Below are positions 1 to 5,576 of a DNA stretch of 24,725 nucleotides, in pieces. This DNA comes from PLGF01 sp052139695 (lineage in GTDB: Bacteria > Verrucomicrobiota > Verrucomicrobiia > Limisphaerales > Palsa-1400): positions 1 through 24,725 of the forward strand of contig JBKQWF010000071.1 of NCBI GenBank assembly GCA_052139695.1, given 5' to 3'. Made by a program: the position numbers and the translations under genes. How positions within the stretch are numbered: position 1 is the stretch's first letter; each line of letters opens with the position of its first letter. The notes beneath the pieces are model-generated. The model was not told the DNA's origin. It did not search any database and saw only the letters and a list, made by a program, of their open reading frames with translations.

Positions 1-192
1 CAGCAACGTTTCCCCCGAGAGCCTCTGATCGCCTACAATTTGGCCTGCTACGAGTGCCAGTTAGGAAACCTGCCCCAGGCGCGCGACTGGTTGCGTCAAG
101 CCTTCAAGTTGGGCAACGCCCGCCACCTGAAGCAAATGTCCGCCGAGGATGCCGATCTGGAACCGCTCCGCTCCGAAATCGCGCGCCTCTAG
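1..192 (+). CDS. TPR-repeat protein, C-terminal fragment
   Basis: An open frame enters from the left edge and stops with TAG at 190-192, leaving the last 63 residues. The stretch LIAYNLACYECQLGNLPQAR followed by a second helix (DWLRQAFKLGN) has the small/large residue spacing of a tetratricopeptide repeat. The closing SAEDADLEPLRSEIARL resembles the end of many short TPR proteins of Verrucomicrobiota, where the last repeat is followed by a 'D-DLEPL' helix. TPR units mediate protein-protein contacts, and nothing here points to a partner. The start and most of the protein lie outside the window, so neither length nor location can be judged. Confidence 0.7.
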   Translation, partial: QQRFPREPLIAYNLACYECQLGNLPQARDWLRQAFKLGNARHLKQMSAEDADLEPLRSEIARL

Positions 193-256
193 CGCGGCAG
201 GGAGACAAAAATCGGTCGGGCGGCAACGCGACAGTGCTCGCCGCTTTAGATTGCAT

Positions 257-337
257 CTCTGTGCCTCGGTGTCTCTGTGGTTAAAAACAAAGAATCAAAG
301 AGCAATTTTTGGTGGGGCGGAGCCGCTGCCTGCACCT
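257..337. repeat. Interspersed repeat fragments in the gap after the TPR gene
   Basis: The gap 193-451 has no convincing gene. Positions 257-282 read as a T/G-rich 'ctctgtgcctcggtgtctct' phrase ending in gtggtt, a type of short repeat seen often between verrucomicrobial genes. Positions 304-320 carry ATTTTTGGTGGGGCGG followed by AGCCGCTGCC, which matches the left arm of the inverted-repeat element at 4963-5076. Further on, 370-396 contains a GCGCCGTAGGCGCGGCC palindromic core. Together they suggest a graveyard of small mobile or REP-like repeats. Confidence 0.5.
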
Positions 338-451
338 TACACGCATCTTGCTTGAGCGCGCACCGCTCAGCGCCGTAGGCGCGGCCTATTTGTAGGACTA
401 TCATGGCCTGAACCATCGACGGCAGCCAGTGCCGCAAAAAGTCTTAACTCG

Positions 452-1818
452 TTATGGGTTGCTCACTGAGAAGTTCTCGACCCAATTTACCGGTGTGGCG
501 CTGTTGTTCTGATAGAAGAACCCTTGGCCAACATACGTCAAAGTTAGGTCCGACCCCCATGCACCAGTCCTTCCCGCAGTGATCGTCTGGAAACCGCTTC
601 CAGGTGTGAAAACAAAGATTCTGTCCTTGGGATTGCCATTTGGCAGCGCCGAAAGAATGTTTGTCACCAGATCGCCCGACACGGGCACCATGGAACTCAC
701 CAGGTTGAAGCTGTTCGGAACCATGGTGTTCGTGGTAGGACCCGACACCACTGAGCCGACAAAGGTCAACGTTAGGGGAGTGGCAAGAGTGTTCTGAATG
801 AAGGCCGCTTGGCCGGGATTGAGGGTGTTCGTGCCAGCATCGCCGCCGGTCTCAGACTCATGGCCCCAACTGGTCTGTGTGCCGGTGAAGATCGCGTAAC
901 CGCTTTCCGGGCTATAAATGCAAACTCTTACCTTGGAATACGTGCCCACGATGTTGCTAAACAGGGTATTGAGGGTGTTGTCGGGAGAAACCACCAGCGG
1001 GCAGGAGATAATGGCGAACCCGCCAGCCGGAACGGTCTCGTTGATGTAACCAACTACGTTTTGGGAATAAACATTGGCGGATGATTGGTCCATCAATGAA
1101 ACACTTCCAAGGGTGGCGATGCGGTAGTAGCGCTCAGCGTAGTTCGTCCACTGGGGGTCGCTGAAATCAAATGAACCGTTGGCCAGAGTGTTGGTCTGGA
1201 GCGAAGTCCAAACGGGGCTGGCCAGGTCGGTGCTGGCTTCCACCACAATCGGAATATTGGTTGTGCCAGTGATGTTGAACCCAAAGTCATTGCTCCCCAC
1301 GCCAAAGTTGGTTCCGCTGGCTTGGATGAGCGGGTTCCACGGCACGGGCGTAAGCCCGGTATCAGCGGAGAAGACACTCCAACCCGTAGTCCCCGGCAAG
1401 TAGTAAACCACTGCCCCAGTGTCGCCAGAAAATTCAAGCGGACCAACGATTGGCGCGTTGCCTTGGAAATAGACGCCCTCCAGGTCATAGCAGTCCGAGA
1501 ATGCCCTTCCCCGATGTTGGTGACACTGCCCGAAATCGTGACATTACTCAGGCTGTCGCAGAGAGAAAACGCCCCCTCCCCAATATTGGTGACGGTGCCG
1601 GGAATCGTGACGCTCGTCGGGTAGTGATCCGGCGTAGGGCTGGGCAAAGGGAAAGCGACAATTTGTCCCGCGAATGCGTTGTCCCCTATGCTGACAACCG
1701 TCAGACCGTTGATATTGGTTGGAATGTTCACCGGCCCGACCGAAGGCGTTCCGGCGTAACCGGTGACGGTAAGCGTAACGCCATCGGCGTTTGTTGTGTA
1801 AGTGAATTGGGTGGCCAA
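452..1818 (-). pseudogene. BspA-like leucine-rich-repeat surface protein, frameshifted and 5'-truncated
   Basis: The N-terminal part (1818 down to about 1507) encodes ATQFTYTTNADGVTLTVTGY and LRR_5/BspA-type repeats such as SVTIPGTVTNIGEGAFSLC. In this frame the protein then degenerates. Reading one base shifted from the run at 1504-1506 restores AFSDCYDLEGVYFQGNAPIV and then VVYYLPGTTGW, which continues to the stop at 452. So one G is missing from a GGGG run on the coding strand. The C-terminal 240 residues hold two related units (NVVGYINETVPAGG..LNPGQAAFIQN and NSFNLVSSMVP..VGQGFFYQN..WVENFSV), a module common in secreted verrucomicrobial proteins. Upstream of the TTG at 1818 the frame gives only KFTAKSASALA, like the end of a signal peptide, before an in-frame TGA at 1846-1848. 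The signal peptide core is therefore also lost. It was probably an exported surface or adhesion protein. A sequencing error could explain the frameshift but not easily the missing start. Confidence 0.7.
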
Positions 1819-1924
1819 GGCGGATGCGGATTTGGCTGTAAACTTTCAACATTACCAGGCCAGCGGCAGTGCTCCAGCCCGTTCCCCCCCTGTGGGCGGT
1901 GGTTTAAGGCGGTGCGGAGCGCGC

Positions 1925-1967
1925 AACAGAGGGTGGGGCTGAGCTGCCGCTCAGCCCTAATTTCGGC
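1925..1967. repeat. 43-bp palindromic repeat, copy A
   Basis: This 43-base stretch recurs identically at 10230-10272. Its core is a perfect hairpin: GGGCTGAGC (1936-1944), loop TGCC, GCTCAGCCC (1949-1957). It lies upstream of the broken surface gene, in non-coding DNA. The same GGTGGGGC...GCTGCCGC style appears in the elements at 304-337 and 4963-5076, so this is one family of REP-like interspersed hairpins. Confidence 0.85.
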
Positions 1968-2040
1968 CTTTTTAATTCCCGCTCCGTTCTCTCGGTTTTC
2001 TATAAAATCGCCGTTCGTGAGCCACGCCTAAAACCTGTTC

Positions 2041-2061
2041 AAAATCCTTCCGTAGGATTTT
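2041..2061. repeat. Small perfect hairpin AAAATCCT/AGGATTTT
   Basis: The arms AAAATCCT (2041-2048) and AGGATTTT (2054-2061) are exact reverse complements around TCCGT. It sits 66 bases before the small reading frame at 2127. It could fold in RNA or bind a dimeric protein. No U-run follows, so it is not a clear terminator. Confidence 0.45.
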
Positions 2062-2126
2062 GATCTTGACGCACTCCTGCTATCATTGCCCCGCATGCAA
2101 ACAATGCCACGCTCTCGAAGACCGCG

Positions 2127-2321
2127 ATGACCCGCAACGGCAAAATCGCCCGCCTCCCGCTGGATGAGGCCGTCCGTCAGCAACTCAACCAGCGCCCCCA
2201 AAACGGCGAGTTGGCCCAGGACCTCCTCTCCTGGCTCAACCAGATGCCGGAAGTCCAAGCCAGGCCCATCGACCAATCCAACGGCCCCGACGCCGCCCCG
2301 GAGAGCCTGCTGCCGCCATAA
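2127..2321 (+). CDS. Small hypothetical protein, likely deletion remnant of an 'NGKIARLP' family
   Basis: An ATG at 2127 opens a 64-residue frame beginning MTRNGKIARLPLDEAVRQQL and continuing through QDLLSWLNQMPEVQA. From memory, this pattern (NGKIARLP, then LN-R, then a WLN..PEV helix) matches a family of short verrucomicrobial proteins that normally continue with an 'FGGRPINEQNLSEW' segment. Here the frame jumps to ARPIDQSN and ends in PESLLPP, as if the middle was deleted and the tail lost. Function of the family is unknown to me; the helix-rich, basic start would suit DNA or protein binding, but that is a guess. There is no recognisable Shine-Dalgarno sequence. It may not be expressed. 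Confidence 0.45.
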   Translation: MTRNGKIARLPLDEAVRQQLNQRPQNGELAQDLLSWLNQMPEVQARPIDQSNGPDAAPESLLPP

Positions 2322-2723
2322 CCCGAACCCAATTGAGGTAAATTGAACCAAATTGAGCCGCTTTTACCCCCCCCCGGGGGGGTGCCGCACGGGGTGCCCC
2401 GCCCGCCCCGCCCCGCCGCAATGCCCCCCGTTTGCTTTGCGAGTGCAACAAATTCACGCACCCCGCCCCGCCCTGCGCACGGGCGCCTCTTCGTCTCTCC
2501 CAAATCCTCGCCTAAGACGACGAATTTCACGGTCCGGGGAGCGCGACCGTCTCGGTCGCTGTGGTCGGCGTCTCGCCGTCCACATGTTGCCAGTCCTATA
2601 CAATTCCTATCGAAGCATTCAGGTGCAGAGCGAACATTAGGCGAGGATTTGGGTCTCTTTCCACAGCTTGACGCGGAAGGGGAGGGGCCGCATGATGGCC
2701 GCCGCAGTGGACACTGCCTTTTT
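2322..2723. other. Gene-free stretch with low-complexity GC tract and repeats
   Basis: These 402 bases hold no convincing gene, although a frame stays open through much of them and joins the next gene. Notable parts are AATTGA-type direct repeats at 2329-2357, a run of nine C followed by seven G at 2367-2382, and CCCCGCC-type tandem low complexity at 2397-2416 and 2460-2473. A block at 2536-2578 (GGAGCGCGACCGTCTCG, then GTCGGCGTC) closely resembles one at 23400-23445. The translated sequence is proline- and serine-rich and unlike the enzyme that follows, so the enzyme start is placed at 2724. Confidence 0.6.
2668..2696 (+). promoter_or_regulatory. Possible sigma-70 promoter for the phosphoglycerate mutase gene
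   Basis: TTGACG at 2668-2673 is followed after exactly 17 bases by CATGAT at 2691-2696. The -35 box is near consensus and the -10 box matches at four of six positions. A start point near 2703 would leave a leader of about 20 bases before the ATG at 2724. Confidence 0.35.
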
Positions 2724-3947
2724 ATGATTCTCGACCAACTTTATTCAAAACTGACAATCGAAACCAAAGCCAAGCTCGCTTTGGTTGTGCTGGATGGTTT
2801 GGGCGATATCGCCACCAAGGAGCAAGGATTTCTCACTCCTCTCGAAGCCGCCAAGACTCCCAATCTCGACAAATTGGCCAAAACCGGAGCGCAGGGACGC
2901 GTGATACCTGTCGCGCCCGGCATCACTCCAGGCAGCGGCCCGGGGCACCTCGGACTGTTCGGGTATGACCCGGTGGAATACCAGGTGGGGCGCGGGGTGA
3001 TTGAGGCGCTCGGCTTGGGAGTGGACCTCAAGGCGGGGGACGTCGCGGCCCGGGCCAATTTCTGCACCTTGGATGAAAAAGGCATTGTCACAGACCGCCG
3101 CGCCGGCCGCGTGAAAACAGAAATCACCCAGGAACTTTGCGACTTGCTCTCGCGCAAGATTCAAAAAATTGGAAACGTCCAAGTCCTCATCAAGGCCGGC
3201 TTGGGGCATCGATTTGTCGTGATCTTCCGCGGGGCGGGATTGGAAGGGCCGTTGACCGACTCTGATCCAAACCGGGAAGGCTTGCCGGTGCCGGAGCCGC
3301 AGCCAACCGATCCCAAGTCGCAAAAGCAAAAGAAAACGGCCGCTCTCGTCGCCGAGTTCCGTCAATTGGCCTTGCCGATTCTGGCCGGGAAAAAACCCGC
3401 CAACGGCTTCCTCCTTCGCGGCATCGCCCATCAACCCGCCCTGCCCACCATTGAAGAGCGCTATCATTTGAAACCGGCTTGTCTGGCCATTTATCCCATG
3501 TACAAAGGGCTGGCGCAACTCGCCGGGATGAAGAAAATCGAAGGGCCCAAGACCATTGCCGAGCAATTCCAGCGCTACCTGGCCGAGTACGAGAATTATA
3601 ATTATTTCTTCATCCATTTCAAATACACGGACATGTACGGCGAAGACGGCAATTTTGAGGCGAAGAAAAAGGCGATCGAAGAATTCGACGCCGCGCTCCC
3701 CATCCTGCTGCAAAAACAGCCGGACGTCCTGGCCATAACGGGCGACCATTCCACTCCGTGCAAAGTCAAAGGGCATTCCTGGCATCCGCAACCGGTCCTG
3801 CTGGTTTCGGAGTTGAGCGGCTGGGACAAGTTGGAGAGGTTCACCGAAACCGGGGCAAACCAAGGCTCGCTGGGCGTTTTTGAAGCGAAATACCTGATCC
3901 GTCTGATGCAGGCCAACGCCCGGATGTTCGACAAGTTCGGGGCCTAA
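2724..3947 (+). CDS. apgM: 2,3-bisphosphoglycerate-independent phosphoglycerate mutase, archaeal (ApgM) type
   Basis: This 407-residue protein interconverts 3- and 2-phosphoglycerate in glycolysis and gluconeogenesis, and it acts in the cytoplasm. It belongs to the alkaline phosphatase superfamily. VVLDGLGD near residues 21-28 supplies a metal-binding Asp (D24), and TPGSGPGHLGLFGYDP (about 68-83) holds the expected nucleophile Ser71. TDMYGEDGN, GDHSTP and HSWHP near the C-terminus fit the remaining metal ligands. The length fits ApgM (about 400) rather than the 510-residue GpmI. The open frame extends back to 2343, but that part is low-complexity, and homology begins just after the ATG at 2724, which follows a T-run instead of a Shine-Dalgarno sequence. 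The ABC ATPase gene follows after 54 bases, perhaps co-transcribed by chance rather than by function. Confidence 0.92.
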   Translation: MILDQLYSKLTIETKAKLALVVLDGLGDIATKEQGFLTPLEAAKTPNLDKLAKTGAQGRVIPVAPGITPGSGPGHLGLFGYDPVEYQVGRGVIEALGLGVDLKAGDVAARANFCTLDEKGIVTDRRAGRVKTEITQELCDLLSRKIQKIGNVQVLIKAGLGHRFVVIFRGAGLEGPLTDSDPNREGLPVPEPQPTDPKSQKQKKTAALVAEFRQLALPILAGKKPANGFLLRGIAHQPALPTIEERYHLKPACLAIYPMYKGLAQLAGMKKIEGPKTIAEQFQRYLAEYENYNYFFIHFKYTDMYGEDGNFEAKKKAIEEFDAALPILLQKQPDVLAITGDHSTPCKVKGHSWHPQPVLLVSELSGWDKLERFTETGANQGSLGVFEAKYLIRLMQANARMFDKFGA

Positions 3948-4001
3948 AACGGCAGGGAGCGCGAACGTGGAAGCTTGGCCGGCCAGATAAAGGGTTGCAC
4001 G

Positions 4002-4691
4002 ATGGCGGCGTTTTTGCACCTGCGGGACGTTTCCAAGTCCTACCATTCTGTGGTAGGCGGGCCGCCGGTGACGGTTTTGCGGGGGATTAACCTCGAGATT
4101 CAGGCCGGCGAATCCGCCGCCATTGTCGGACCTTCCGGCTGTGGCAAAAGCACGCTTTTGAACATCATTGGAACGCTGGACCGTCCCACCAGCGGCCAAG
4201 TGCTTTTGGCAGAGCAAGACCTGGCGAAACTGGACGAAGCGCAACTGGCCGCCACGCGCAACCGCCAGATTGGATTCATCTTCCAAGCCCACCACCTCCT
4301 GCCGCAATGCACTGTCCTGGAGAACGTCCTAGTGCCGACGCTGGCCCGTGGCGACAACCCTGGCCGCGCCACCGCCCCGGAACGCGCCCGCCGGCTGCTC
4401 GAACGGGTCGGCCTTGGACAGCGGCTCGATCATCGTCCTGGCCAGCTTTCCGGCGGCGAACGTCAGCGGGTGGCGGTCGTTCGCTCCCTTATCAATCAGC
4501 CTCGCCTCCTGCTGGCCGATGAACCCACCGGCGCCTTGGACCGGGTGGCGGCGGGTGAGTTGTCACGATTGTTGGGCGAGCTGAACCGCGAGGAAAAAGT
4601 CACCCTCATCCTCGTCACTCACGCCGAGGATTTGGCCCAGCAAATGGGCCGCTGTTTCCAACTACTCGATGGCCAGCTAAAGGCCGCCTGA
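4002..4691 (+). CDS. lolD: LolD-like ABC transporter ATP-binding protein
   Basis: A 229-residue ATPase of the MacB/LolD/FtsE class, which normally pairs with a FtsX-like permease. LolD works with LolC/E to release lipoproteins from the inner membrane. All ABC motifs are intact: Walker A GPSGCGKST (43-51), Q-loop Gln95, signature LSGGE (149-153), Walker B LLLADE (169-174) with Glu174, and the H-loop His207 in LVTHAEDLA. The wide loop HSVVGGPPVTVLRGI is typical of this class. The start at 4002 is preferred over the TTG at 3975 because AAAGGG lies about nine bases upstream and homology begins at once. No permease gene is adjacent, so the substrate is uncertain. It may serve a LolC/E encoded elsewhere or belong to a MacB-type exporter. 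Confidence 0.85.
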   Translation: MAAFLHLRDVSKSYHSVVGGPPVTVLRGINLEIQAGESAAIVGPSGCGKSTLLNIIGTLDRPTSGQVLLAEQDLAKLDEAQLAATRNRQIGFIFQAHHLLPQCTVLENVLVPTLARGDNPGRATAPERARRLLERVGLGQRLDHRPGQLSGGERQRVAVVRSLINQPRLLLADEPTGALDRVAAGELSRLLGELNREEKVTLILVTHAEDLAQQMGRCFQLLDGQLKAA

Positions 4692-4699
4692 TGGCGCCA

Positions 4700-4727
4700 T
4701 TGCAAAATCTGGTGTTAAGACTAGAAT
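4700..4727 (+). promoter_or_regulatory. Probable promoter giving a leaderless transcript of the 71-residue gene
   Basis: TTGCAA (4700-4705) and TAGAAT (4722-4727) are spaced by 16 bases. The ATG at 4734 begins seven bases after the end of the -10 box, right where transcription should start. That leaves no room for a ribosome binding site, so the mRNA would be leaderless or nearly so. Confidence 0.5.
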
Positions 4728-4733
4728 GTTTTT

Positions 4734-4949
4734 ATGACAACCGAGGCCTTACGCGAAGCGATCCGAACGCGGCGACCATTCAGAATCTCTATGGCGGACG
4801 GTCGAACGCTTGATGTCCCGCACGCGGAGTTTGTCTCAATATCCCCATCCGGACGAATTCTCTACATCGCTGAGGAAAACGACCGGCTTGAGGCGCTCGA
4901 TGTGCTCTTGATTACCGGCGTCCAACAGGAGCGGAAACTGCCTAACTGA
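4734..4949 (+). CDS. Conserved small hypothetical protein (71 aa)
   Basis: The protein starts MTTEALREAIRTRRPFRISM and continues ADGRTLDVPHAEFVSISPSG, RILYIAEENDRLEALDVLLI and TGVQQERKLPN. Similar proteins of 65-80 residues with 'RPFRI..ADGR...HPEF..ISPSGR......DVLLITG' are common in Verrucomicrobiota and Planctomycetota as hypothetical proteins. The pattern suggests a small beta-rich fold with five or six strands, cytoplasmic, with no signal peptide or membrane segment. I know of no assigned function. It is preceded by its own likely promoter and followed by the inverted-repeat element, so it appears to be a single-gene unit. Confidence 0.7.
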   Translation: MTTEALREAIRTRRPFRISMADGRTLDVPHAEFVSISPSGRILYIAEENDRLEALDVLLITGVQQERKLPN

Positions 4950-4962
4950 CGCCGTGCCGGCG

Positions 4963-5076
4963 AAAATTGGTGGGGCGGTGCAGCTGCGCCGCCCATTCTT
5001 TTTTTGTGCCAGGGTGCATGAAATCCGCCGGTGAAGAAACTGGTGAGCGGAGCGGCAGCTCCGCCCCACCAATTTT
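4963..5076. mobile_element. 114-bp element with perfect 16-bp terminal inverted repeats (MITE- or REP-like)
   Basis: AAAATTGGTGGGGCGG (4963-4978) is exactly reverse-complementary to CCGCCCCACCAATTTT (5061-5076). The right arm also has an inner hairpin, GCGGAGC (5047-5053) / GCTCCGC (5058-5064) around GGCA. The centre includes a T-run at about 4998-5004 and no open frame. It fills the gap between the 71-residue gene and blaI. A related half-copy lies at 304-320 and hairpin relatives at 1925 and 10230. No target-site duplication was established. Confidence 0.65.
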
Positions 5077-5114
5077 GTCCGACACTTTGATCGCAGCCAC
5101 TCTAAAAACAGCGC

Positions 5115-5143
5115 TTGACAGATTCAGACTACGCATGTAGTCT
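5115..5143 (+). promoter_or_regulatory. blaI promoter with overlapping BlaI-type operator
   Basis: TTGACA (5115-5120) and TAGTCT (5138-5143) are 17 bases apart. The palindrome AGACTACGCATGTAGTCT (5126-5143) has 7-bp perfect arms around GCAT and fills the spacer and the -10 box. BlaI/MecI repressors bind dyads with a TAC..GTA core, so this fits autorepression of the blaI-M56 operon. Transcription should start near 5150, immediately before the ATG at 5151, giving a leaderless mRNA. Confidence 0.75.
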
Positions 5144-5150
5144 TGCGCGG

Positions 5151-5576
5151 ATGAAACAGCAGCGCCCTCACAAAAGCGTGCCGCGCATCAGCGACGCGGA
5201 ATGGGAAGTCATGCGGATCGTTTGGGCCAAGTATCCCCTCACCGGCAATCAGATTATCGAGAAGTTGGACGCCGCCGCTTTGGATTGGCACCCTAAAACG
5301 GTGCGCACGCTCCTGGCCCGCCTGGTGCGCAAGAAAGCCCTGAGCTATCAGGCCGATGGCCGCTGCTATGTCTATTCCCCATTGGTCAGCGAACAGCAGT
5401 GCGTGGCCATGGTGAGCGATTCGTTTGTGGACCGCGTTTTTGGCGGTTCCTTGCGGCCGATGCTGGCTCACTTCGCGGAGACGCAAAAAATCACCAAAGC
5501 TGACCTGGCGGAACTGAGGGAATTACTGGAAGGACAGACAAAAACCAGTGGCCAAAAATCTGGAGGAAAAGAATGA
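5151..5576 (+). CDS. blaI: BlaI/MecI-family winged-helix repressor
   Basis: A 141-residue transcriptional repressor. PRISDAEWEVMRIVWAKYPL opens the winged-helix domain, and HPKTVRTLLARLVRKKALSY is the recognition helix plus wing (roughly residues 45-65). The C-terminal half (SDSFVDRVFGGSLRPMLAHF and a final helix) is the dimerisation part cut by the partner protease in known systems. The frame opens at a TTG at 5115, but that codon is the -35 box. The ATG at 5151 matches family N-termini. The stop overlaps the next gene as ATGA (5573-5576), so the two are translationally coupled. The operator lies in the promoter just upstream. In the family, cleavage of BlaI by the membrane peptidase derepresses the operon. 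Target genes beyond this operon are unknown. Confidence 0.93.
   Translation: MKQQRPHKSVPRISDAEWEVMRIVWAKYPLTGNQIIEKLDAAALDWHPKTVRTLLARLVRKKALSYQADGRCYVYSPLVSEQQCVAMVSDSFVDRVFGGSLRPMLAHFAETQKITKADLAELRELLEGQTKTSGQKSGGKE

Noticed and set aside
2066..2086. TTGACG and TATCAT as a promoter for the small frame at 2127
   Set aside because: The two boxes are only nine bases apart, far from the 16-18 needed.
2343..2723. N-terminal extension of apgM
   Set aside because: The frame is open, but the added 127 residues are low-complexity and repeat-derived, and family homology starts after 2724.
2745..4307. Long open frame on the minus strand opposite apgM and the ABC ATPase (520 codons)
   Set aside because: It is antisense to two genes with full sets of conserved motifs, spans their boundary, and its translation has no recognisable domain. 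It comes from high-GC codon bias.
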